64,000 nucleotides of DNA from Pseudomonadota bacterium (GTDB taxonomy: Bacteria > Desulfobacterota > Desulfuromonadia > Geobacterales > Pseudopelobacteraceae). Position 1 is the stretch's first letter. Every line of letters starts with the position of its first letter. The stretch spans positions 1 through 64,000 of the forward strand of contig JABBNX010000004.1 of assembly GCA_019352135.1 (NCBI GenBank). Reading direction: 5' to 3'. The notes under the pieces were generated by a model, which searched no databases, was not told the DNA's origin, and saw only the letters and a program-made list of their open reading frames with translations. Positions 49,508 through 58,211 of this stretch are shown in pieces. The position numbers were made by a program, and so were the translations under genes.

Positions 49508-51982
49508 ATGTCAGACAAAAAAACGGGTATTCTGGAGCGTGATTCCTTCTACGTTGTGCTGATGACGATCATCATCATCGGGTTTTTCAGGAGAATCCTC
49601 TTTACCGACCAGATTATCCGGGCCTCCGACGTAATCACCCAGTTTTTCTGGGGTGCAAAAGCAGTTAAGGAACAGTCGTTGCTGCAGTTTGTCCAGGGCA
49701 TCCCCACTATTTTTCAGGTCAGCTGGGATACGTTAAGCGATGGCGGTCGGACCCTGGAAGGGGGGTGGAACGCTATCGGTCTCCTGTTTCATCGGTACTT
49801 CATCCAGCATTTTTTCCCCTTTCCCTCCAGTATTGCCTGGCTGGTTGTCCTGGCCATGTGTTGGGGGGCAATCGGTACATTCTTCTATTGCCGCCAGATC
49901 GGGGTCGATCGTCTGGGCGCTTTCACGGCAGGACTTCTTTATGTAATCTGCACCGAGAATGCGTCGTTGATCAACGCCGGCCATATCCAGAAATTCGAGG
50001 CGATCTGCTGGTTCCCCTGGATTTTTCTGTACATGGAAAAGAGTTTGAAAAGCGGAAGACTCTATTATTATGCCTTGACGGCGCTGATGCTGGCGATCCA
50101 GTTTTTCCACATGCACTGGCAGATTTCGTTCTATTCGTGTCTGGCTGTCGGGGCGTACTGGCTCTGGTATGCGGCGGGAAGATTCCGGGAGCAAAGGGGA
50201 GAGTACGGCAGGCAGTTCACAAAGGATTTCCTGCTGGCGGCGGTGTTGGCGGCACTTTTTTTCAGCACCATAGCCATGTCGTTTGCCCCGCTCTACAGTT
50301 GGTCGTAGCAGTCCGAGCGGGGTGAGGCAATAGGGGGAACTGTCGGCCAGGGATCCACGCAGGCCGCTGAGAAGGGTATCGGCTATGACGAAGGTATGAG
50401 TTGGTCCATCCCTCCCGAAGAGCTCTTGACCTATATCGTACCGGGCCTGTTCGGTTATTCCCGCCAGGAAGGAGGCGATATTCCGGCCCCCGGCCAGGTC
50501 TATTACTGGGGCCGGATGCGCTTTACCCAGACCAGCGACTATCTTGGGTTGCTGCCCTGGTTTCTCATACCGCTTCCCCTTTTATTCAGGCGGGACCGTT
50601 ACACCGGCTTCCTGGCCTTCCTTATGGCGGCAACCATGGTTATGGCCCTGGGCAAATACACCTTCGTGTACCGCTTTATGTTCGAATATCTTCCCGCTTT
50701 CTCCAGTTTTCGCGTGCCGAAGATGATCCTCTTTCTGTTTGCCTTTGGCGCTGCCGTATTGGCGGGACGCGGGATGGACGTACTGGCTGACGAATCGGTG
50801 GAAAAAAAGCGGCTTGACCCGTGGTTCTGGTGGTGTGGTGGCGTTACTGTGTTGATTGGATTAATCTGTGTTTCGGTTTTGATAGCGCGGCAACCGATCA
50901 TGGCGGCAATGGAAGAGTTTATTACAGCACCTACGCGCTATCAGAATGGGCCAGGACTTGTTGGGGAACGATTCGGCTTTATGTTGCGTGACGGATTACT
51001 CTCTTTCGGGATGGCTGCAGTCTATCTGGCTGTGATTATTGCCTGGTTCAAAAAACGGCTCCCGACTAAGTTGTTTCTTCCCTTATTGGTACTCCTGGCA
51101 CTATGCGACCTGTGGCGCGTCAATACCCGTTTTCTTGTGGTAACTTCGCCTCCTGCCGCCAAGCAGGAAAGCGTAAAGAACGACATAGTCACCTTTCTTA
51201 AGCCGCGTATCGGTACGTACCGTATGCAGCCCCTGAATAACGAGAATGCGCACTTTTATGCCGACAACGGCTTTGCCAACATATCAGCGTATGTGACCAT
51301 CAGCGAACGTCGCTACAAACAATTCCTGGATGCAATGTCGCTCATGAGTCCCATGCCGGACATCATGAACCTGAAATATCTGGTGATGAACACCAGTGAT
51401 TTCGAATCGCAAAAAAAGGAACTTGAACCAAAATATGCGCTGGTCTTTGTCTCCTCTACTGGTTCAGTTGTCCTTGAGAACAGAACAGTCATGCCGAAGG
51501 CCTGGTTGGTACCTTCGGTAGTGGTGATTCCAGACCCCGGACAGCGTCTCGGAATCATGGCAAATGACCCGAGATTCAAACCGAACCAGATCGCTATAGT
51601 TGAGTCACCTCCTCCTTTTCTGCTTGAACCGTATCCGGCTTCATCTCCCGCAGGATCGGCCGAGGTAACCGTCTATGAGCCGAACCGGATTGTGGTAAAG
51701 GCCCAGGCGCTCAAAAACAGTCTGCTGGTCATTGGTGAAAAATATTATCGCTGGTGGAACGCCACTGTGGATGGCAAAAAGGCCGAGATCGTCCCGGTCG
51801 ATCACGTTCTGCGCGGGGTGTATCTGCAGCCCGGCAATCATCGGGTGGAGTTGGTCTTTGATCCACTGCCGTTCAAAATTGGCAAGTACCTGACATTGGC
51901 GTCTTTGGCGTTTTTTGCGGTGATGGTGCTTCGGGAAATGTGGGCGAGGCAGAGGCGGCGGCTTGAGGGCTGGATATCGTGA
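49508..51982 (+). pseudogene. YfhO-like membrane protein interrupted by one in-frame amber codon
   Basis: Read straight through, the frame from the ATG at 49508 to 51982 gives 824 codons with one stop, TAG at 50306-50308, after PLYSWS. Both halves lie in the same frame and share the same family: N-terminal half with membrane helices and HIQKFEAICWFPWIF, then QSERGEA, GYDEGMSWSIPPEEL, YIVPGLFGYSRQEG, more helices and a soluble C-terminal part (GEKYYRWWNATVDGKKAEIV). This is the YfhO/multi-spanning glycosyltransferase-like family found in polysaccharide loci. The start of the second half (ATG 50396) has no good ribosome binding site. Most likely a recent nonsense mutation, a sequencing error or read-through. 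Single substitutions of CAG, AAG, GAG or TGG could give it. Confidence 0.8.
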
Positions 51983-52107
51983 TAAGCTTCGTCCGCGCTA
52001 TTCCGTTTACAGAAGTAGAACTTGTCTACTGTGCCAATTTCTTAAATGCTGAAATATATTAATTTAGCATTTTAAGTGTCCTGTTGAAGGCTAGAGGGGT
52101 CAAAAAC

Positions 52108-53730
52108 GTGGGTAAAGTTTTTAATTATATAAATATAAAAAACAATCTCCTGGTGCCGCTGTCGCTTTTTGTTCTTGCTTTCGGCTTACGGTATCATTTT
52201 CTCACTACCTATAACTATCCTTTGATGATCCATGAACAGGATGGCGTTGCTTATATGGATTTTGCAAAGCAACTACTGCATTGGAACTTGCTAAACTATA
52301 CTTTGCCACCTTTGTATCCGGCTATTATTGCTGCGTTCTCATTTTTGCCTGTTCCGCTTGAATTCGCAGCACGGCTGGCCTCAATTACAATGGACGCACT
52401 GACAGTCATTCCTCTTTGTTACCTTGCAGGCAAATATCTTGGTCCAGTTGGCGGGTTTGCCACCGGCATCCTCTGGGGGTTCTTTTCTTTCAGCCTTTAT
52501 TTTACCGTTTCTCCACTTAGCCAGTCGAGCTATCTCTGTTGTCTCCTGGCCGGCGTTGCCTTGCTATATCGGGGTCTTGAAGAGGAGCTGTGTGAAGTAT
52601 GGTTGATTGCTGCTGGGGCGTGTTTCGCATTTGCCTATCTGGCAAGGGTAGAGGGGATCATCGGTTTTGGCGGCGGTCTTTTTCTCTGTTTAATTCAGTT
52701 TTTGAGAAAAGGGAAAGATTTTAGGTCAAAAGTCGTTCACCTGTTCTTCTACTTGTCCGGTTTCCTTGTTGCTGCAGGGCCTTACTTAATATTTATCCAT
52801 AACCGGGTCGGCTATTGGACTATTTCTGTCAGGGGTGAACAAGAATTGAAAACACCTGATGCTGTGAACACTCTTAATGCTGCTGGCACGCTTGTTAAAA
52901 ACACAACATCAGGGCTTTCACTCTGGACCAAGAACTTCGGATCTCTTTCGGATTTTATGGTGTTTGTCGGCAATAACGTGAAAGGTTATTTTTTGGTGTA
53001 CGAAAGGATTTTCCCATTATGGGTGCATGGCTTATGTCTAGTCGGTGTAGTCCTGCTGATTGCTACCAAAGGTTGGCGACGTGCATGCTATCCAATCCTA
53101 CTGTTGATTGTGATAACTCCAATATTTCTTTTGAATATTCCCAAAACCCCCTCTTATTTTTATCCTGTTTTTCCATTCGTTTTTATTTGTCTTTTGATGG
53201 GTTATGAAGGGGTTATTACTGGATTTAGCTACGTTTATAGAAGATATGCAGGGGGAACTGCGGCATTTATATTAAATAAAACATATGGTATTCTTCTTAC
53301 CGTGCCAGTTTTTGTGCTAGTCCCTAAGTTTTACGTTGATGCAGACAATGCGTTTCAGGACCCTGGACTTGTGCAACAGGCAAAGCTGACAGAAAAAATT
53401 TATAAAGATGCTGGCGAGTTTATTCTTCATAATTCTGCTCAAGGTGAAACAGTGATTACGCGGTGGGGACTCGTGTCATATTATGCTGATCGGCCACTTA
53501 TGATCTTGCCAAAAGGAGCTGTACAGGACGTTGTAAACTTTGCCAGGAAAAACGGTGCACGCTTCATGGTGATTGATTCCATCGCTGTATATTCTCGAAG
53601 ACAGGAATTGGAAGAGCTTCTGAACCCTCTTTTTGGCAAAACCGTTAATCAGGCCTACGGCCTTCATATTATACACTTAAAGGTAGATTCTGAACTTGGC
53701 GAAGGGTACGTGATATACAAGCTGTTATGA
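52108..53730 (+). CDS. GT39-type membrane glycosyltransferase
   Basis: A 540-residue protein with about 11 membrane segments. The first loop carries the acidic pair expected of GT-C enzymes (HEQDGVAYMDFAKQLL, then YTLPPLYPAIIAAFSFLP), and the C-terminal quarter is a soluble domain (AQGETVITRWGLVSYYADRP). I choose the GTG at 52108 with agagggg before it; a TTG at 52084 is also in frame. It uses a polyprenyl-phosphate sugar, probably made by the GT2 protein that follows. The gene is more AT-rich than its neighbours. Confidence 0.78.
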   Translation: MGKVFNYINIKNNLLVPLSLFVLAFGLRYHFLTTYNYPLMIHEQDGVAYMDFAKQLLHWNLLNYTLPPLYPAIIAAFSFLPVPLEFAARLASITMDALTVIPLCYLAGKYLGPVGGFATGILWGFFSFSLYFTVSPLSQSSYLCCLLAGVALLYRGLEEELCEVWLIAAGACFAFAYLARVEGIIGFGGGLFLCLIQFLRKGKDFRSKVVHLFFYLSGFLVAAGPYLIFIHNRVGYWTISVRGEQELKTPDAVNTLNAAGTLVKNTTSGLSLWTKNFGSLSDFMVFVGNNVKGYFLVYERIFPLWVHGLCLVGVVLLIATKGWRRACYPILLLIVITPIFLLNIPKTPSYFYPVFPFVFICLLMGYEGVITGFSYVYRRYAGGTAAFILNKTYGILLTVPVFVLVPKFYVDADNAFQDPGLVQQAKLTEKIYKDAGEFILHNSAQGETVITRWGLVSYYADRPLMILPKGAVQDVVNFARKNGARFMVIDSIAVYSRRQELEELLNPLFGKTVNQAYGLHIIHLKVDSELGEGYVIYKLL

Positions 53731-53777
53731 CATCTTGTACTGGCTTTGTTCATGTGAGAAAAACTAGTGGGGGAAAA

Positions 53778-54725
53778 ATGCGGGTAGCGGTAGTCATTCC
53801 GTCGTTCAAGGTAAAGAAACACGTTCTGAATGTCATTGCCGGTATTGGGCCTGAAGTTCAGATTATTTATGTAGTTGATGACTATTGCCCGGAATATTCT
53901 GGAACGTATGTTGAGTCGGCGTGCCAGGACGAGCGAGTACGTATTTTGTTTCATGAAGAGAACCAGGGAGTGGGTGGGGCAACCCTTACAGGTTATCGTC
54001 GAGCTTTGCTGGATGGCGTTGATATAATCGTCAAGCTTGACGGCGACGGCCAGATGGACCCTGGGCAGATTCCGACTCTTGTTTCGCCGATAGTAAGAGG
54101 TTTGGCTGATTACACAAAAGGTAACCGCTTTTACTATCTGGAAGGTGTGCAGCAGATGCCGCTGGTACGTTTGCTCGGAAATGCGGCCCTGTCGTTTATT
54201 GCCAAATTTTCCACTGGGTACTGGGATATCTTTGATCCAACCAACGGTTTTACTGCTGTGTATGCCAAGGTGGTGGAACGTCTTCCCTTGGAAAAGATCG
54301 ACAAACGTTATTTTTTCGAGTCGGACATGCTGTTCCGGCTCAACACGGTCCGTGCCGTGGTGATGGATGTACCGGTTTCTGCCAAGTATGCAGATGAAGA
54401 AAGTAGTCTTAATGTATACCGATCAATCCCGGAATTTGCCTGCAAGCATATGCGGAACGCCCTTAAAAGGATCTTCTACAATTATTATCTACGCGATTTC
54501 AGCGTAGTATCACTTGAGCTGTTTTTAGGTGTTGCAATTTTACTTTTCGGCATTTTGGTTGGGAGCAAGGCGTGGATACATTCTGTGCAAACTGGAATTG
54601 TGGCAACCAGCGGCACTGTAATGCTTGCTGCCCTGCCCACGCTTATAGGTATCCAACTTCTTTTGTCATTTTTAACTGCTGACTCCGGAAACGTGCCAAA
54701 GATTCCCTTGCACAAACGATTGTAG
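53778..54725 (+). CDS. Dolichyl-phosphate-mannose-type GT2 synthase
   Basis: A 315-residue protein. The catalytic part has VAVVIPSFKVKKHVLNVIAG, YVVDDYCPEYSGTYVESACQ, HEENQGVGGATLTGYRRALL, IVKLDGDGQMDPGQIPTLV and DIFDPTNGFTAVY, and two C-terminal membrane helices follow. Such enzymes load a sugar onto polyprenyl phosphate, and a GT-C protein (the gene before) takes it up. I choose the ATG at 53778 with a gggggaaaa stretch in front, although the frame is open further upstream. Confidence 0.85.
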   Translation: MRVAVVIPSFKVKKHVLNVIAGIGPEVQIIYVVDDYCPEYSGTYVESACQDERVRILFHEENQGVGGATLTGYRRALLDGVDIIVKLDGDGQMDPGQIPTLVSPIVRGLADYTKGNRFYYLEGVQQMPLVRLLGNAALSFIAKFSTGYWDIFDPTNGFTAVYAKVVERLPLEKIDKRYFFESDMLFRLNTVRAVVMDVPVSAKYADEESSLNVYRSIPEFACKHMRNALKRIFYNYYLRDFSVVSLELFLGVAILLFGILVGSKAWIHSVQTGIVATSGTVMLAALPTLIGIQLLLSFLTADSGNVPKIPLHKRL

Positions 54726-54750
54726 CTTCTTAATATTGACGGTAAAGTAT

Positions 54751-55464
54751 ATGCCCAACGCAACTATTGATGAACTCCGCACCTGTGATCTTCGTATCAG
54801 CCAGCCCCGCCAAGGTTATCGTTATTCGTTGGATCCCTTGCTCTTGGCCCGCTTTTGCCGGGAAGTGAAACCTGGTGGAAGCATCGTTGACCTTGGAGCC
54901 GGGTGCGGCATCATCTCTCTGGTGCTTGCCCGTATCAACACGACTGCTTTAGTAACTGCGGTCGAAAATAATCCTGAAATGGCCGCGCTTGTCGAACAAA
55001 ATATTCATAATAACGGCCTTGCCGGGAGGGCTTCTGTCCTAGCTGAAGATGTCATGGATCTGCGTAAAAAATATCCTGTATCAACCTTTGATCTGGTCGT
55101 ATCCAATCCACCGTTCCGGAAATCGGGAAGTGGTAAAGTCAGTCCGTTGGCCGGGCGCGACAGTGCACGCCATGAAACGACTGCCGGTCTTGCAGATTTT
55201 CTTGCTGCAGCCAAATATCTGGTAAAACCATCGGGTAAAATATGTTTTATCCAACTCCCGTCGCGTTTGCCGGAATTCATGGCGCTCGCTGCAGAGTTGA
55301 AATTGTCTGTGTTGCGGCTGCGGATGATTCACAGCAATGCAGAGTCACCGGCAACCATGTTCATGGCCGAATTGGCCAAAGGGAGACGCTGCGAGTCGGT
55401 TGTGCAGTCACCATTGTTCGTGCGGGATATGGATGGGGTGTATACGGATGAAGTTTGGCAGTAA
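54751..55464 (+). CDS. tRNA1(Val) A37 N6-methyltransferase-like protein (TrmN6/YfiC)
   Basis: A 237-residue SAM-dependent methyltransferase with a RISQPRQGYRYSLDPLLLA opening, SIVDLGAGCGIISLVLA (SAM site) and the NPPF catalytic motif in LVVSNPPFRKSGSG, as in TrmN6/YfiC, which methylates A37 of tRNA1(Val). I use the ATG at 54751. It ends the plus-strand run, and a terminator follows. Other NPPF methyltransferases cannot be ruled out. Confidence 0.82.
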   Translation: MPNATIDELRTCDLRISQPRQGYRYSLDPLLLARFCREVKPGGSIVDLGAGCGIISLVLARINTTALVTAVENNPEMAALVEQNIHNNGLAGRASVLAEDVMDLRKKYPVSTFDLVVSNPPFRKSGSGKVSPLAGRDSARHETTAGLADFLAAAKYLVKPSGKICFIQLPSRLPEFMALAAELKLSVLRLRMIHSNAESPATMFMAELAKGRRCESVVQSPLFVRDMDGVYTDEVWQ

Positions 55465-55481
55465 TTGTGAAAATAAAAAAA

Positions 55482-55508
55482 CCTCCGAGGTTTCAAAAAC
55501 TCCGGAGG
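55482..55508. terminator. Bidirectional terminator between trmN6-like gene and cheX-like gene
   Basis: cctccg (55482-55487) and cggagg (55503-55508) form the stem. A-rich DNA to its left gives a long T-run on the minus strand, and ttgattg follows on the plus strand. It serves the two convergent genes. Confidence 0.75.
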
Positions 55509-55536
55509 CTTGATTGTTTATGCGTGCATATTTGTG

Positions 55537-56403
55537 TCAGTCCTTGACCAGCAGGATCAACTCCATCGTGTCACCACCTATGATGTGAATCGGGAAGCTG
55601 AGTGCCGTATAACCGGCGGTTATAGGCAGGCCTTGTGCCGGCGGGTGAACCGTGACCGGCGGGTTGATGTTGACGATGACTCCCATCTGGGACGCTTTGG
55701 CCGCCACGTTGCCGCAGACGACATTGACGAACTCCATGACGGTGTCTTCCAGTACTTCAGCCGGTTCATCATCTACGGATTCTTCGCTCAGAATAGCTCT
55801 GGCGATCGATTTTTGCAGTTCCTCAGAAACCGAGATGATATAGCGTGCCTCAACATCACCGGCCATGTCCATGGCTGCCAGCATGAAACGAGGGGGGATG
55901 ACAGTTGCTACAGCGCATTTTCCGGGCCGGAACTGCAGGTCAAGCACACGGGTGATCATTTTGTAGGTAAGATCAACCGTCATTTCCCAGATCTTTTCAT
56001 TGGCAGAGCTGATAGGAAGCTCAATGCCGTTCGATACGTACTCGGCTTGATCGGCCTTGAAGGCATCAAGCTGTTTCTGCAGCTCATCTTGTGTCAGAGC
56101 CCCGACCTGTACCAGCGCTTCGCCGATGTACAGATGGGTGTTTTTCTGCCGAGTAACAATATCATTCATCTGCACGAGTGTCAGAAAACCCATTTCAACC
56201 AGCAAATCCCCCAGTTTCATATCCTTGGACATCTGGGCGTTGTGGGCTCTCTGGATATCCGCCGGCGTAACCAGCTTCATTGCTACGGCCATCTCGCCAA
56301 ATTTCAGGTTGTTGTTGTCCTGAAGATTGATAGCTCCCAGCAGCGCGTCGCTGGTGACGATGCCACGTTCAACTAAAAACTGTCCGAAAAATTTAACCGC
56401 CAT
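55537..56403 (-). CDS. CheX-like phosphatase with an N-terminal MshEN-type domain
   Basis: A 288-residue protein. Residues 1-110 repeat the pattern 'FG.fLv..g.vt...L..a...Q' three times (for example FFGQFLVERGIVTSDALLGA and LGDLLVEMGFLTLVQMNDI), the signature of MshEN/GspE N-terminal domains, some of which bind c-di-GMP. From about residue 135 the CheX/CheC-like fold begins, with VLEDTVMEFVNVVCGNVAAKA matching the E...N pair that dephosphorylates CheY. It lies just upstream of a CheY-like gene on the same strand. A plausible job is c-di-GMP-tuned dephosphorylation of that regulator. Confidence 0.75.
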   Translation of the reverse strand: MAVKFFGQFLVERGIVTSDALLGAINLQDNNNLKFGEMAVAMKLVTPADIQRAHNAQMSKDMKLGDLLVEMGFLTLVQMNDIVTRQKNTHLYIGEALVQVGALTQDELQKQLDAFKADQAEYVSNGIELPISSANEKIWEMTVDLTYKMITRVLDLQFRPGKCAVATVIPPRFMLAAMDMAGDVEARYIISVSEELQKSIARAILSEESVDDEPAEVLEDTVMEFVNVVCGNVAAKASQMGVIVNINPPVTVHPPAQGLPITAGYTALSFPIHIIGGDTMELILLVKD

Positions 56404-56439
56404 AGTCCGCCTCGTGTCTAAATCATGGATTTTGATGAA

Positions 56440-56799
56440 TCAGAGTTCCCGCAAGATGCGCAGAACGGTTTCTGCATCGAACGGTTTCGATATGACATTT
56501 TTGGCGCCAAGTCTCAGCGCTTCGGTGAATTTGTCGCCTACCCCGCCGAGGGATGTCACCATCACAACCTTGACCTCTTTATCCATAACTGAAAGTGTCC
56601 GGAGCGCTGTCAACCCGTCCATACCGGGCATGTTCATATCCATGCAGATAATGTCCGGATCTTCAGTATGATTCATCTTGATCGCTTCGGCGCCATTTTT
56701 TGCGTGTCCGACACAGGTGAAGTCGCTTGATTCACTGATTATTTTCTCAAGCTGTCGGGCAACAGAGAGGCTGTCATCAACTACGAGAACTTTTTTCAT
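56440..56799 (-). CDS. CheY-like single-domain response regulator
   Basis: A 119-residue receiver protein (KKVLVVDDSLSVARQLEKII) with phosphoacceptor D54 in CMDMNMPGMDG, the T/S in MVTSLGG and K in ISKPFD. The ATG at 56799 is preceded by aggagg 10 bases upstream; an in-frame GTG two codons earlier is an alternative. It is transcribed before the CheX-like gene and is its likely substrate. The output is unknown. Confidence 0.88.
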   Translation of the reverse strand: MKKVLVVDDSLSVARQLEKIISESSDFTCVGHAKNGAEAIKMNHTEDPDIICMDMNMPGMDGLTALRTLSVMDKEVKVVMVTSLGGVGDKFTEALRLGAKNVISKPFDAETVLRILREL

Positions 56800-56981
56800 T
56801 TCCACGTTTCCTCCTGATGGATTGCTACTGTCCAAATATGCCATAAACCACTGATTAACACCGAAACCACGGGGGAATGTATCTGAAAGCCACACAAATG
56901 TCAAAAGTATGTTTGGCTTTCCATACGATGATTGGGTGTGCTATTATTGCTAAAATTTATCTCAAAGGAGTATCTGGAACA

Positions 56982-58001
56982 ATGAAGAAAATTCATTCAT
57001 CAAGATGGTTTATTAAAGTATTTCTGGTCGCGGCACTTGTGTCATGCGCAAGCCTTGCGAGCGCCGCTGAGCCGGAAGCAAAAAAAGAGAGTTCTGCTGC
57101 CGTTGCCCCTTCCGTTGCGGCTCCGCTTCAGGGCCCTGTCGCACGCGTCAACGGTATCGCTATTGATGCCATTGAACTCCGCCGGGCCAAGAAAGTCCTG
57201 CTGCGCGGACAGACAGTGCCGGCTGCACAGGAAGCGGCACTCGACAGACAGGCGGTTGAGCAGCTGGTATCTGCAGAGCTGCTGTATCAGGCCGCTGCAA
57301 AGATGAAGGTTGCTGATCTGGATAAAGAGATCGATGCCAAGGTGGCCCAGGGGAAAGCCCGTTTTAAAGATGAGCAGACATTCACGAAGGCGATGAAAGA
57401 CCTTGAGATGGATGAGAAGGCTCTGCGCGACTATACACGGCGTGAACTTTTGATTTCCCATTTTGTTGAAACAACCTTCGTGCCTAAAGTAACGGTTTCA
57501 GATGCGGAAATCCGTGCGTTTTATGACAAAAACCCTGATAAGTTCACACAGCCGGAAACCGTCAAAGCCAGTCACATCCTGATTGGAGTTGATGCCAAAG
57601 CCTCTGCTGACGACAAGAAAAAGGCTCGTGAAAAGGCCGAAAAACTGCGGAAAGAGTTGGCTGGCGGAGCTGATTTTGCCACATTGGCCAAGGCAAATTC
57701 AACCTGCCCCAGTAGTCAGCAGGGAGGGGATCTTGGTTATTTTGGCAAAGGGCAAATGGTGCCCGCTTTTGAAAAAGCCGCCTTTGCGCTCAAGCCTGGT
57801 GAGATGAGTGATGTTGTCGAAACTCAGTTTGGCTATCATATCATCAAACTGACAGATAAAAAGCCAGCTGTAGTAACCGGTTTCAATGATGTAAAAGAAA
57901 AAATCGGAGAATATCTCAAAGGACAGAAAGTTAATGAAGCTGTTCAGCAATATCTTGCGGATGCCAGAAAAAATGCCAAGATCGAGATCCTTTTGAAATA
58001 A
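56982..58001 (+). CDS. Periplasmic PpiC-type peptidyl-prolyl isomerase (SurA/PrsA-like)
   Basis: A 339-residue protein with a signal peptide (MKKIHSSRWFIKVFLVAALV, cut near SLASAAEP; an ATG 5-fold closer to the family start than the open frame's first codon). A helical N-terminal chaperone part runs to about 185, and the parvulin domain (about 190-290) has ASHILIGVDAKASADD, CPSSQQGGDLGYFGKGQMVPAF and TQFGYHIIKL. It helps outer-membrane or secreted proteins fold. It starts after aaaggag and ends at a strong terminator. Confidence 0.9.
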   Translation: MKKIHSSRWFIKVFLVAALVSCASLASAAEPEAKKESSAAVAPSVAAPLQGPVARVNGIAIDAIELRRAKKVLLRGQTVPAAQEAALDRQAVEQLVSAELLYQAAAKMKVADLDKEIDAKVAQGKARFKDEQTFTKAMKDLEMDEKALRDYTRRELLISHFVETTFVPKVTVSDAEIRAFYDKNPDKFTQPETVKASHILIGVDAKASADDKKKAREKAEKLRKELAGGADFATLAKANSTCPSSQQGGDLGYFGKGQMVPAFEKAAFALKPGEMSDVVETQFGYHIIKLTDKKPAVVTGFNDVKEKIGEYLKGQKVNEAVQQYLADARKNAKIEILLK

Positions 58002-58034
58002 TCCGGCAGGACAGTTGATGCGTTTGATGTCTTA

Positions 58035-58069
58035 ACGGCCATCCGGAAGAATTCCGGATGGCCGTTTTT
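58035..58069 (+). terminator. Strong intrinsic terminator after the parvulin gene
   Basis: acggccatccgg (58035-58046) and ccggatggccgt (58054-58065) form a 12-bp perfect stem with a short loop, followed by tttt. Confidence 0.9.
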
Positions 58070-58211
58070 CCCTTGATGTGGTTATAAACTGCTTTCACCG
58101 TTATGGCTGGCATGGTAATAAGAACATTGTTCCGTGCCGATTCTACTATAAATGACATCAGCGATTATTTATTTCTGAGACACCTGTTTTTATCGATAAA
58201 CAAGGGGCATA

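Noticed and set aside
50306-50308. Pyrrolysine or recoded UAG
   Set aside because: No pyl gene or supporting motif is seen; a nonsense change or error explains it more simply.
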